41,577 bases of DNA from DASQHY01 sp035602605 (lineage in GTDB: Bacteria > Acidobacteriota > Terriglobia > Acidiferrales > UBA7541): assembly GCA_035602605.1 (NCBI GenBank), contig DATNLZ010000098.1, forward strand, positions 1-41,577. The letters are read 5' to 3'. The position numbers and the translations under genes were made by a program. How positions within the stretch are numbered: the first letter of the stretch is position 1; every line of letters starts with the position of its first letter. The notes beneath the pieces were generated by a model. It had not been told where the DNA came from. It did not search any database and saw only the letters and a program-made list of their open reading frames with translations. Positions 16,264 to 25,392 of this stretch are shown piece by piece.

Positions 16264-19200
16264 TTGTCGTGGTGCAATCAAAATCATCTAGCTCGACAAG
16301 AGCCGCGGTTACTCTCCGTCCGGAGAAATACCTGGCTGGAAGTGGTCGCGCTCCTGAGTTATTCGTCTTTAAGGATGGGCCATAGGGGAGCTGTGCGCGT
16401 AAAACGTGGGCTTAGTTTTTGGCGTTCCTCGGAATCTGAAGGAGTCCCGGTACCAGAGGTATCGAGTGCTGTTACCCGGGGGGCCTCTCTCGAGGATGTG
16501 TTGCGCGTGGCGGTCCGGGGGTTGATCAATATAGGTGGCGCGGATCGTGCCGGAGTCTGGATTGCCGGCCCGGATCTGGTCGCCGACTGGCAGGGCCATA
16601 TAGAGGAGAGATCCGGTGACGCCGTGCCGCCCGCATGGACGCGAATGAATCGTGCGCTGTCGGTCGTTAGCGGGATCATCGATAGTGGCGAGCCGGCCGT
16701 GCAGAATTTCTGCAAAGAGCTTGGAGTAGAGACGTTCGGTCCGATGATTGGGATTGGCACTGCACTTTGGCTGCCCCTGCGCCTTGAGGCGCGTCGCCTT
16801 GGCCTTGCGCTCACCGCCTGGAAGCGACCCGAGTATTCCCCGGTCATTACTCCGTTAAAACGAATGGCCGAGCAGCTTTCCGTAGCTCTGGCTCGGCTTG
16901 CTGACGCTAAGGTAGCCGAAACTCGGCAATCCGAGCTTATTTCTGGCGATCAAATCAACAAGGCGATTATCGAAGGGTCGTCTGCCGACGAGGTGCTGCG
17001 GCTGATCTTGTCCCACGCCAAGCATTTCACTGGGTGCCTTTTTTCCGCTATCGGACTCGAGCGCGAAGGGGAGATTCACTGCCATCTGGTAGAAGGAGCG
17101 TGGGACCGGCCAATGCAATTTCATGAAAATCCTCTCAAAGACGCTTGGACAAGATCACTCGCCTCAAAAACAGCCGTGCGTCTCGATGGAGCCTCCGGGT
17201 ATAGCCGCCAGATGAGTTTGCCCCTGCCCCTGTCGGCTCCTAGCATTTTGGCCGTCCCGCTTCAAACTTCTAAGGCCAGCTCCTCCGCGAATCTGCCACG
17301 GAGTTTGGGGGCCGCAACTCCACAGACCGGAGTCCTTCTCGCCGGCTTTGTGCCTGGTACAGAAGGTCTCGAGAATCGCCAAAAACTTGAGGTATGCGCC
17401 AATCTCGCTTCCCTTGCTTTGCTGGTCCATTCCCAACGCCAGTGGGAGAAGGAAATAAGACTGGCGCACACGTCTCGTTTGGCCAAAACCTCTGAATGGG
17501 TCCTCGTCGTGGACGAGTTGGGAATTGTATGTGGAGGGAGTAAAACTGCGCTGCATAAACTAACGGGCCCGGAATTCTCTGTAGTGCACAGACGCTTTGC
17601 GGATCTTTTCAGTGCAGCGATCCAGGCATCGGTAGAGTCATGGCGAAAAGCGACGCTCGCGGGCCCGGTGGGGATCCTGGAAGCTCCTCTTGCGAATGGA
17701 CTGACTGTCCAGGTACGTATGCGAGCCGCGACATTTTCTTCGCAATCCGGGCGGCGCTGGGAAATTGTGCTCGAGCCGCGCACCTCGCAGCTGGCTCTCA
17801 ACTGGTCCGCCGGATACGCTGAGCGCGAGCTCGAGACACTGCTTGATTCCATTGAAAGCGGTGTTCTTCTGTTCGACTCTTCCGAACAATTGCGCATGGC
17901 CAACCAGCGCTTCAGTCAGCTCTTCGGTATGGATTTGCGGCAGGTCCGGGGAAGCAGCACGCGCGAAGCTCTGGCCGAACGGCTGGCCGACCACTCCATA
18001 GATCCCGAATCGTTTCGCGCGCGCTGGCGTGAAATAGCGACCAGTGGCCACGCCGCTAACTGGGACGAATTGCTGGTGCGTCCCGCGCGCCGGGTTATCG
18101 AGCGGTTTGCACGTCCGGTGCTCGACTCCGAAGGCTCGCCGGCTGGTTGGCTCGAGGTCTGGCACGACGTAACCGCGTCAAGATCGCACCAGGCCAAGTT
18201 CCAGCAGACTGAGAAAATGGCCGCGCTTGGACAAGGTGTCTCCAATATTGCTCATGAGCTAAACAACCCCCTTACCAGCATCATGGGTTACGCACATCTT
18301 CTTTTTGAGCGCACGCGCGGATCTGATTTGAATGCCGACCTTGCGAAGATCCATGACGAGGCCGAACGCGCGTCACGTATTATCAAAGACCTGCTTCTGC
18401 GTGCCCGCGAACCCCATACCGGTCGCGAGCCAGTGGATTTGAATGACATCGCTCAGCGCACACTGGCCCTTCGCGATGATGATTTGAGACTCAGAAACAT
18501 CGACGTCGAGCTTGATCTTGATCCCGAGCTGCCGCCGGTACTGGCCGATGCTGGGCAAATGCAGCAGGTACTGTTGAACCTCGTCGTCAACGCCGAGCAG
18601 GCCATCGGCCTGGGCAATGGGCGCGGCTCTATCCGCATCCGGACTCGCAGCGTAGCCGCCGACCGTGTCACCGTCGAGGTCACCGATGATGGCCCGGGAA
18701 TTGCCGCCGACATCACGGCCCATATTTTCGATCCTTTTTTCACCACCAAGCCCGCTGGAGTAGGAACTGGCCTTGGTCTTTCCATCGTCGCAGGAATTGT
18801 GCAGTCACACGGTGGGTCCATTCATTTGTCAAGCCCGCAGGGCTCTGGCGCGAGCTTCCGAGTTGAACTCCCGCGCGCGGTTTCATGGCACGCGGGATTG
18901 TCCCCGGTCACCCTGCCAGCAACAGTCGCGCGTCAAGAGACTCCGCGGCCAGATGTAGCGCGGTCTTCGGAGTCCGGCGCGCGCGCTAAGTATATCTTGG
19001 TTGTCGAGGATGAACCCACGGTCGCCCAGCTGATCGCCGATGTCTTGCGTGGTGATGGTCATTGCGTAGCTATGGTTCTCGATAGCCGCGAGGGGCTCAA
19101 GCTTACAGGGGAACAAGCCTTTGATCTGGTGATCTGTGATTTGAGGATGCCGCACCTTGATGGGCGTGCCTTCTATCACTGTCTCGAGCGCGCCCGAAGC

Positions 19201-19422
19201 CGTTTGCTCAACCGCATCATTTTCGTGACTGGCGATACATTAGCTGCGCAAACGATGGGGTTTCTGGAAGCCTATAGCCTTCCGTACCTCGCCAAGCCTT
19301 TTCTGGTGGGGGAACTGAAGAATGCTGTCGAACGTGTCTTCAAGCTGCCGCAACAGAAAGCTCGGGCGGCCGGGAATTCCGCTGCCAACACTGGCTCCGC
19401 GGAAACAGCGAGGAACCGTTGA
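16264..19422 (+). CDS. Soluble hybrid sensor kinase (GAF-GAF-PAS-PAS-HisKA-HATPase-REC)
   Basis: A 1052-residue signalling protein without membrane segments. Two GAF-like domains (about 70-220 and 235-400) precede a weak PAS-like region (about 415-510) and a clearer PAS (about 525-640, LLDSIESGVLLFD). The dimerisation domain has H664 in NIAHELNNPLTS. The ATPase domain shows LLNLVVNAEQAI, VTDDGPGI and GTGLGLSI. The C-terminal receiver has VVEDEP, phospho-acceptor D959 (VICDLRMP) and K near LAKPF. The start is uncertain: TTG at 16264 has AGGAAG just before it, while the ATG at 16375 lacks a good site. The stop overlaps the next gene's start as TTGA, pointing to translational coupling. Confidence 0.88.
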   Translation: MSWCNQNHLARQEPRLLSVRRNTWLEVVALLSYSSLRMGHRGAVRVKRGLSFWRSSESEGVPVPEVSSAVTRGASLEDVLRVAVRGLINIGGADRAGVWIAGPDLVADWQGHIEERSGDAVPPAWTRMNRALSVVSGIIDSGEPAVQNFCKELGVETFGPMIGIGTALWLPLRLEARRLGLALTAWKRPEYSPVITPLKRMAEQLSVALARLADAKVAETRQSELISGDQINKAIIEGSSADEVLRLILSHAKHFTGCLFSAIGLEREGEIHCHLVEGAWDRPMQFHENPLKDAWTRSLASKTAVRLDGASGYSRQMSLPLPLSAPSILAVPLQTSKASSSANLPRSLGAATPQTGVLLAGFVPGTEGLENRQKLEVCANLASLALLVHSQRQWEKEIRLAHTSRLAKTSEWVLVVDELGIVCGGSKTALHKLTGPEFSVVHRRFADLFSAAIQASVESWRKATLAGPVGILEAPLANGLTVQVRMRAATFSSQSGRRWEIVLEPRTSQLALNWSAGYAERELETLLDSIESGVLLFDSSEQLRMANQRFSQLFGMDLRQVRGSSTREALAERLADHSIDPESFRARWREIATSGHAANWDELLVRPARRVIERFARPVLDSEGSPAGWLEVWHDVTASRSHQAKFQQTEKMAALGQGVSNIAHELNNPLTSIMGYAHLLFERTRGSDLNADLAKIHDEAERASRIIKDLLLRAREPHTGREPVDLNDIAQRTLALRDDDLRLRNIDVELDLDPELPPVLADAGQMQQVLLNLVVNAEQAIGLGNGRGSIRIRTRSVAADRVTVEVTDDGPGIAADITAHIFDPFFTTKPAGVGTGLGLSIVAGIVQSHGGSIHLSSPQGSGASFRVELPRAVSWHAGLSPVTLPATVARQETPRPDVARSSESGARAKYILVVEDEPTVAQLIADVLRGDGHCVAMVLDSREGLKLTGEQAFDLVICDLRMPHLDGRAFYHCLERARSRLLNRIIFVTGDTLAAQTMGFLEAYSLPYLAKPFLVGELKNAVERVFKLPQQKARAAGNSAANTGSAETARNR

Positions 19423-20090
19423 AAAACTTGTCTAGAGCAGTGTACATCCTCAGCGCCGATTTGGATCTTACCCTCTGCTACTTCAAGGAACTGGCTTCAG
19501 CGAATGGGAGCTATCAGGTCACTCACGTCCACAGTGTTCCAGAAGCGCTAGAAGCGTTTCTCCGGCTTAAACCCACAGCCGTTTTATTTGACGAGTCCGC
19601 CTTTCTCAAACAACGAAAACATTCCACGCGCAATGGGCTGGCCGCTTCTGTCGCTTTGCTGGCGCAATCCGCACCCGTTGTTGTCGTAGCCGCGCAAGAG
19701 CGCCACTCTGAATTGGCTGCGCTCATCACCTCAGGCGAGGCCGATTTTGTAGACCGCCGTGGAAATTTCTATTCCTTCGCCGCTCGCCTTTTGGAGAGCC
19801 GTTTACGCGAGGCTGAGCAAAAGATAGCGGCTCCCAATCTGTTTTCCCTCGATGCTAACGAAAACTTCGGTGAAGTGCTCCGCCACGAAGTGAATAACCC
19901 TCTCACGGGAATCCTCGGCAACGCGGAGCTCCTGCTCGCCGAAGTTCGTCGGCGCGATGACGGCCGGCTGCCGGAAGCCGCTCTCCAGCGCCTGCAAACG
20001 ATTGCGGAACTGGCCGTGCGCTTGCGAGAAACGGTGCGACGCTTGAGCTGCGACCTGGAAGCACGCGCCAATCAGGCGCGCTCCGCGTAG
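19419..20090 (+). CDS. 'Half kinase': pseudo-receiver fused to a HisKA-like dimerisation domain, no ATPase domain
   Basis: A 223-residue protein. Residues 5-130 fold like a receiver: an aspartate is kept at D58 (AVLFDES), but the acidic pair is altered (SADLD) and the conserved lysine is replaced (FVDRRGN). Residues about 148-212 form a dimerisation/phosphotransfer helix pair with an intact H-box (LRHEVNNPLTGILGNAELL, H156, E157). The protein ends there, so the ATP-binding domain is absent. It starts at TTG overlapping the hybrid kinase stop (TTGA), with AGGAA upstream, so both are made together. It may accept phosphate from the kinase, act as phosphotransferase or phosphatase, or pair with it. 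These roles are inference. Confidence 0.75.
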   Translation: MKNLSRAVYILSADLDLTLCYFKELASANGSYQVTHVHSVPEALEAFLRLKPTAVLFDESAFLKQRKHSTRNGLAASVALLAQSAPVVVVAAQERHSELAALITSGEADFVDRRGNFYSFAARLLESRLREAEQKIAAPNLFSLDANENFGEVLRHEVNNPLTGILGNAELLLAEVRRRDDGRLPEAALQRLQTIAELAVRLRETVRRLSCDLEARANQARSA

Positions 20091-20222
20091 TCTGTCTGGA
20101 GTTTTTCCGCAGGCATCTTTGCGGCTTAGGCACCTGCCGCCGTGACTCTCTTCCCACCATAACCATCTCCTGCTAGTCTTAGCCCTGCCTGACTCCATAA
20201 TCATTCGACCAAATGAGTGGCG

Positions 20223-21935
20223 ATGAGCGAGAATCCTGTCACAAAGCCGGCCCCGCCCGAGCCGCTTCGGCAGCTGAGCGAGGCCCTGCGCACGCTCGAA
20301 GGAAGAATGGACCCGAACGAGCTTGCTCGCCGTACGGTCCGTGCCGCTCTCGCGCAACCGGGAGTAACCGGTGCGCGGCTATGGCGCGTCGAAGAAGGTC
20401 GATCGTGCGTCTGGGCAGAGCAGGGACAGTTTCCACCTGCTGACGTAACCAACATGTTCTCGCAAGCCGCCGCCGGCGTGCCAACCGCCTGCGCCCAGGG
20501 CTTCCCGATACATGCAGAAAAATCATCGCCGTCGCCGGCGGAAGATCTGCTGATTTGGACATCGGTGCTCGGCAGCGATGACTTTCGAATGCGCGTGCTC
20601 GAAGCGCGTGGTTCTAGGGCGCTTGACAGTGCCACGCGCATCCGCCTTGATGTGCTCGCTAGTTTCGCGGCCGTGGCCTTGGCCCTTGCCGAACGCCGAG
20701 GCGCGGTCGAAGAGCTTTCGAGCATTGTCGAAGCCACCAAGCGCCTCAATTCCACTCTGGACCTTGCCGAACTCATCAGCATCATTCTGCAGATTGCCAC
20801 GCGGCAGACCGGCGCGGAGCGCGGCACGGTATTTTTGGTGGATTACAACCGCGAAGAAATCTGGTCGCTCGTCGGCCTAGGAATCGAGCAACAGGAGATT
20901 CGCCTGCCGTCCGCAAAAGGTATTGCTGGCTGGGTGGCGCACCACGGTAAGAGCGTCAATCTCGCAGACGCTTACGATGACCCGCGCTTTGAACCTGAGA
21001 TTGACCGGCGTCTTGGCTTTCGCACCGGCCGCCTGCTCTGTCTGCCAATACGCAATAAAGATTCCGTGATCATTGGCGTGCTTCAGCTTCTGAATAAGCA
21101 CTCTGGTGATTTCACTGAGACCGATGAGAGGTTCTTAGACGCTCTGTCAGCCCACGTTGCTCTGGCCCTCGAGAATGCCCAGCTGCACCGTGAGCGCTTG
21201 GCCAAGCAGCGGATGGAGCGCGATCTCGAGCTCGCCCGGACCATACAGGCGCGCTTCTTGCCCGAGCAACCCCCGCAAATTCCCGGTTTCGAACTCGGAA
21301 TCTCGCATCATGCTTCGCAGATGGTTGGCGGGGATTACTATGATTTCGTGCGGCTCGATTCCAATATTCTTATGGTGGTTGTGGCCGACGTAGAGGGCAA
21401 GGGAGTAGCCTCCGCTCTGGTAATGGCCAATCTCCAGGCCACGTTGCGGGCGCTGGTCGGTCACGTCCACGCGCTGGAGCGCTTGGTCACCAGCATCAAC
21501 CAGATGATTCTCTCCGACACGCGCGCTTCGAAATATATGAGCATGTTTATCGGGCTGCTGGACCAGAAGCGTCGCGCCTTGCACTACATCAATGCCGGAC
21601 ACGTTCCACCGGCCTTGATTCGCGCCAATGGCAGTGTCGCTTTGCTTGAACAGGGCGGAACGCTTGTCGGGTTATTTCCGGATGTTGGTTACGAGCGCGG
21701 CACGCTGCAGCTGGATTCCGGCGATATCCTTGTTGCCTGCACCGATGGAATCACCGAAGCCATGGACGCGCGCGAGCTCGAGTATGGTCGCGCGCGTCTC
21801 ATCGAATCCGTCGAGCGCCTGCGCAGCCGCCCCGCGCAAGAAATCGTCAATCACATTCTCAATGAAGTTCAGACTTTTTCCCGCGATAGCTCGTATGAAG
21901 ACGATCGCGTTCTGTTTGTCATGAAGGTTCAGTAA
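20223..21935 (+). CDS. GAF-domain PP2C-type (SpoIIE/RsbU-like) serine phosphatase
   Basis: Predicted protein-serine phosphatase, the type that controls anti-sigma-antagonist switches. An N-terminal GAF-like region (residues up to about 160) precedes a clear GAF domain (about 165-325, ending in FLDALSAHVALALENAQL). A signalling helix (LELARTIQARFLPEQPP) leads into the PP2C domain, which has the metal-binding aspartates in GGDYYDF, VADVEGKG and CTDGITEA and ends with DDRVLFVMK. No membrane segment is visible. ATG at 20223 is chosen; a GTG at 20217 is also possible, and neither has a strong ribosome-binding site. It follows the half kinase by about 130 bases. No anti-sigma or STAS gene is nearby. 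Confidence 0.88.
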   Translation: MSENPVTKPAPPEPLRQLSEALRTLEGRMDPNELARRTVRAALAQPGVTGARLWRVEEGRSCVWAEQGQFPPADVTNMFSQAAAGVPTACAQGFPIHAEKSSPSPAEDLLIWTSVLGSDDFRMRVLEARGSRALDSATRIRLDVLASFAAVALALAERRGAVEELSSIVEATKRLNSTLDLAELISIILQIATRQTGAERGTVFLVDYNREEIWSLVGLGIEQQEIRLPSAKGIAGWVAHHGKSVNLADAYDDPRFEPEIDRRLGFRTGRLLCLPIRNKDSVIIGVLQLLNKHSGDFTETDERFLDALSAHVALALENAQLHRERLAKQRMERDLELARTIQARFLPEQPPQIPGFELGISHHASQMVGGDYYDFVRLDSNILMVVVADVEGKGVASALVMANLQATLRALVGHVHALERLVTSINQMILSDTRASKYMSMFIGLLDQKRRALHYINAGHVPPALIRANGSVALLEQGGTLVGLFPDVGYERGTLQLDSGDILVACTDGITEAMDARELEYGRARLIESVERLRSRPAQEIVNHILNEVQTFSRDSSYEDDRVLFVMKVQ

Positions 21936-21973
21936 CACTTGCATCTTCGATTACCTGAACGAGACATAAAGTT

Positions 21974-23527
21974 TCACTTTACCAGTGCGCGGTCCAGGGC
22001 GCCTCGAATCGTCTGGCTCAGGCTGGTTAAGCTGTAAGGCTTTTGCAAGACCACCGAACCTTTGTCCAATATCGAAATCAACGCCGCTGCTTCCGCTGTA
22101 TAACCTGTCGTGAAGATCACGCGAACGCCTGGTTGCAGCGCAGAAATCTTGGCGTAAGCATCAGGCCCGCTCATCCAGGGCATCACTACATCCATCACCA
22201 ACAAATCGATCCGGTCGCAATTTGTCGTGAACAGCTTCACAGCTTCCGGGCCATCGCACGCCGGAATGATGTTATAGCCGAGGGTCTGCAACATTTCTTG
22301 CACCGAGTCGCGGAGGCCGTCATGGTCTTCTGCTAGCAGGATTGTCTCCGTGCCTCTCACCAGCTGTTCCGCACGCGGTGCTTCGCGCGGCTCGTGCTCG
22401 CCAATATCGGCTCGGAGGTATACGCGAAACGATGTTCCCTTTCCTGGTTCGCTGTATACGTAAATAAAGCCTCCGTGCTGTTTCACAATGCCGTATACGG
22501 TTGCCAGCCCCAGTCCGGTTCCCCTGCCCATCTCCTTCGTTGTGAAAAAAGGTTCAAAGATGTGCTCAATCGTATCCGTATCCATTCCCACGCCGGTGTC
22601 TGAAACGGTTAGCAAGACGTAAGCCCCGGGCCTGCCATAGGCATGGTCCCTGCAAAACTCGTCTCCGATTTCCACGTTACGGGTTTCAATGATGAGTCGC
22701 CCGCCTGACGGCATAGCATCCCGAGCATTCAGGCACAGATTCATAATCACTTGCTCGATCTGGGCAGGGTCCGCGAGGGTAACCTGCAAGTCCGGGTCAG
22801 CATGAACCTTGACCTCGATATCTGCACCAATGACTCGCTCCAGCAGGCTCATTTCTTCCCGTACCGAAATGTTCAGATTCACCTTTCGAGGTTGCAGGAG
22901 TTGCCGCCGCGCAAATGCCAGCAGCTGTGCGGTTAATCGGGCAGCCCGTTGCGCTTGGTCGCGGATCTTCTGAAAACGTTGTTGGAACCGCGAGCCGGCT
23001 TCGGCCTCCGCATAGCCCAATTCCGCCCATCCCAGGATGGCGCCGATAACGTTGTTAAAGTCGTGGGCCACCCCGCCGGCTAGCCTGCCGACAGCTTCGA
23101 ACTTGCGCAGTTGTTGCAGATGCTGTTCGAGGCGCTTACGTTCCCGCCGCTCCTCGGCATCTCGCAGCGCCCGCTGAACGGCCGGAACCAATCGCTTCAA
23201 ATTACCCTTCATCAAGTAATCTTGTGCGCCTTTTTGCATCGCCGCGACGGCGGCTGCTTCTCCCACGGCCCCGGATACGAAAAAGAAAGGCAGTTCGGGC
23301 CACTTTGCTTTGATGAGGATCAAAGCCTCCGGCCCTGAAAAACGCGGCATCGAAAAATCGGAGATCACCAGGTCCCATTCCTGGGAATGCAAAGTCGACT
23401 TGAGCGCTTCCGAAGTATCCACTCTTTCAAACTGGACATCGTACCCGCCGGCACGCAATTCATGGACGATCATCGCGCAATCGTCTCTCGAATCCTCGAC
23501 CATCAACACTCGAATAGGGACACCCAT
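21974..23527 (-). CDS. Hybrid kinase REC-HisKA-HATPase-REC
   Basis: 517 residues, soluble. An N-terminal receiver (D57 in VISDFSMP, K107 in LMKGN) feeds a kinase core with H155 in GGVAHDFNNVIG. The ATPase domain follows (IMNLCLNARDAM, VSDTGVGM, GTGLGLAT). A second receiver closes the protein (ILLAEDHDG, MDVVMPWMSG, QKPYS). The HDFNN H-box and double-receiver layout are typical of PAS-hybrid kinases, but no PAS is present: the leading receiver is the only input, so this kinase probably reads phosphate from another kinase. It is convergent with the phosphatase gene. GGAG lies about 10 bases before the ATG. Confidence 0.9.
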   Translation of the reverse strand: MGVPIRVLMVEDSRDDCAMIVHELRAGGYDVQFERVDTSEALKSTLHSQEWDLVISDFSMPRFSGPEALILIKAKWPELPFFFVSGAVGEAAAVAAMQKGAQDYLMKGNLKRLVPAVQRALRDAEERRERKRLEQHLQQLRKFEAVGRLAGGVAHDFNNVIGAILGWAELGYAEAEAGSRFQQRFQKIRDQAQRAARLTAQLLAFARRQLLQPRKVNLNISVREEMSLLERVIGADIEVKVHADPDLQVTLADPAQIEQVIMNLCLNARDAMPSGGRLIIETRNVEIGDEFCRDHAYGRPGAYVLLTVSDTGVGMDTDTIEHIFEPFFTTKEMGRGTGLGLATVYGIVKQHGGFIYVYSEPGKGTSFRVYLRADIGEHEPREAPRAEQLVRGTETILLAEDHDGLRDSVQEMLQTLGYNIIPACDGPEAVKLFTTNCDRIDLLVMDVVMPWMSGPDAYAKISALQPGVRVIFTTGYTAEAAALISILDKGSVVLQKPYSLTSLSQTIRGALDRALVK

Positions 23528-23740
23528 CTAAGCGCGCTCCGGTGGTGCCTCGTTCAGGACCAGCCAATACAGACCTAATTGCTCCAGCGAAGCCATCAAG
23601 CCGTCGCCGGGCTTCCCCAAGATTTGATTTCGATAGGAACTGCAGAGGGTATCTTCTGCGCTGGCTAACCTGCTGCTAAGCACTAAAATGGAGGCAAAAT
23701 GCGCAATTCCTGGAAGGGTCTCTATTGTGTCTGAACGCAC
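23528..23740 (-). CDS. Possible small protein coupled to the REC-kinase-REC gene
   Basis: A 70-codon frame with a GTG start, whose TAG stop directly abuts the ATG of the kinase. I recognise no family. The C-terminal half (DGLMASLEQLGLYWLVLNE) could be one amphipathic helix. There is no ribosome-binding site before the GTG. The tight junction suggests a real upstream gene, but chance cannot be excluded. Confidence 0.25.
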   Translation of the reverse strand: MRSDTIETLPGIAHFASILVLSSRLASAEDTLCSSYRNQILGKPGDGLMASLEQLGLYWLVLNEAPPERA

Positions 23741-24092
23741 AACAATGTCAAGGCAAAAGCGGTCTTTTGTACTTTGCAGTTACTGTAGAACCGAGCAGCG
23801 TAACGCCCCTTACGTTTCCTCACGTGTTGGTGCGGGTAATGCGAAACGCTACGTCGCCCCCAAAAGTTGCACGCAGTGGGCTACGTCCCTCACCTTCCGA
23901 GCAAACAGACGCAGCCCCTTTATCGTTCAGTGCGAAAACTGTGTCGCCCAGCAACCGCCGGCCGCGTCGCTCGTGCTTTTGGAGAGCGATGAATCCTCTT
24001 CGCTGCTGCCTTAGTCGCACTCCTCGGATATTAGAAACACCCGGCCATGGGCTCCCTACGCAATGGGCCGGCAATGAACGGGCGCGGCAGCC
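23741..24092. other. Intergenic stretch with no confident gene
   Basis: About 350 bases. Open frames exist on both strands (for instance plus strand 23725-24144) but lack ribosome-binding sites and recognisable domains. A minus-strand stretch around 23820-23900 reads smoothly (GGDVAFRITRTNT) and then meets a stop, which could be a decayed gene remnant. Confidence 0.4.
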
Positions 24093-25133
24093 TTATTTCA
24101 CACCGGGAGCCGCAGGTGGCGTTGGTGCCGGTCCAAAGTACTGATCGTTAATGACAACTTGCACCCCATTACGGATACCATCGATGGCCTTCTGGGTTAT
24201 CTCGGGCTTCATCTGCTGTTCGATTTGCGGCCGCACTTGGTCCAGTGTTTTGGTTGAGTGCTCGTCGACTTTGATAATGTGATAGCCAAATTGCGTTTTT
24301 ACCGGCTCGCTCAACTCGCCTACCTTCAAGCTGAAAGCCGACTGTTCAAACGCCGGCACCATGCGCCCCTTGGTAATGGCCCCCAGCGATCCGCCGTTGG
24401 CTGCCGACCCGGCGTCGTCCGATTCGGCTTTCGCCAGTTTCGCGAGGTCCTCACCCGCAATCAGTCTCTTCCGAATATCCTGGGCCTTCGCCAGCGCTTC
24501 TTCTTCGCTTAGCTCTTTTTGATCTTTCTTCAGTGGCACAGTCGACCCCTTGAATCGGATCAGAATGTGGCTCACTTTCACATTCTCGTATTCACCTTTA
24601 TGCGCGTCGTACCACGCCTTCACGGCTGCGTCGTCGGTTTTAGCGCTCGTCTGTAATTGTTTCGCCAACGAGCTGGCCAACACTTGTTCCTGTTGCAGTT
24701 CCAGCAACTGGCGTACAGAAGCAGTCTGGTCGAGCTTGCGCCGCCGCGCTTCCTGGGCCATCGCTTTGAGCTGGCCTAGCTCCTCGGCCATCTTCCGCCG
24801 ATTAGGGCCCGCCGCGGTTCTCCGCGCCTGTTCTGGTAGACCTTCGAGCAGTGCCTCGAATTCGCCTTTGGTGATCTTTTGGTCGCCCACCGTTATGATT
24901 ACCGTGTCCGACGGCAGTGCAGCTGCTTCCGGCGGGAGTGTTGCGGGCGCAGTTGCTGCGGGCGGCTGCTTCCGGGGAGCTGGTCGGACTAGGCTTGGCT
25001 GCGTGGCGGGTTGTGTTGCGGGGGCCGGCGTTGCAGGCTGCTTGGTGGGAGGGGGAGGCGTTGTATTCTGCCCGAACCACAAAAGGGCTAATGGAGCGGT
25101 CATCAGAAATTTCGTTAAAACTGGCAATGTCAT
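24093..25133 (-). CDS. Exported parvulin-type peptidyl-prolyl isomerase (PrsA/SurA-like)
   Basis: Periplasmic foldase and chaperone of 346 residues. A signal-like N-terminus (MTLPVLTKFLMTAPLALLWF) is followed by a long proline/threonine/alanine-rich linker (about 25-70). A SurA-type helical chaperone region follows (about 75-180). The rotamase domain (about 185-292) has VSHILIRF, GGSLGAITKGRMVPAFEQ and FGYHIIKV, all typical of parvulins. The frame extends upstream to 25178, but the ATG at 25133 has GAGGAAA just before it and starts the signal peptide, so it is preferred. With many outer-membrane and lipoprotein genes around, a role in envelope protein folding is likely. Confidence 0.9.
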   Translation of the reverse strand: MTLPVLTKFLMTAPLALLWFGQNTTPPPPTKQPATPAPATQPATQPSLVRPAPRKQPPAATAPATLPPEAAALPSDTVIITVGDQKITKGEFEALLEGLPEQARRTAAGPNRRKMAEELGQLKAMAQEARRRKLDQTASVRQLLELQQEQVLASSLAKQLQTSAKTDDAAVKAWYDAHKGEYENVKVSHILIRFKGSTVPLKKDQKELSEEEALAKAQDIRKRLIAGEDLAKLAKAESDDAGSAANGGSLGAITKGRMVPAFEQSAFSLKVGELSEPVKTQFGYHIIKVDEHSTKTLDQVRPQIEQQMKPEITQKAIDGIRNGVQVVINDQYFGPAPTPPAAPGVK

Positions 25134-25392
25134 TTGGTTTCCTCGCTCGAATGGACAGGCGACGTGCGCCCGCAACACCCGAAAAATTGGTGTACTGGGA
25201 TTAGTCTTCAGGATAACACTTCTCCATGGTCAGTAGAACCTCCCAGTGATCTATCGTGGGTTTTTATGGGACGCGTAGCTCTGAGGAGAAAGGCCAGTTT
25301 ATTTCTTGGAGTGCAACAGCTGCTCGAGATAGTTACTCCCCGTGAACCACAGCCGTGCTCCGGATACGAATGTGAGATGATGTCTTCCCGTC

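Noticed and set aside
25255..25275. Hairpin followed by TTTTT, terminator-like
   Set aside because: Only four base pairs are continuous, and no gene ends upstream of it on that strand.
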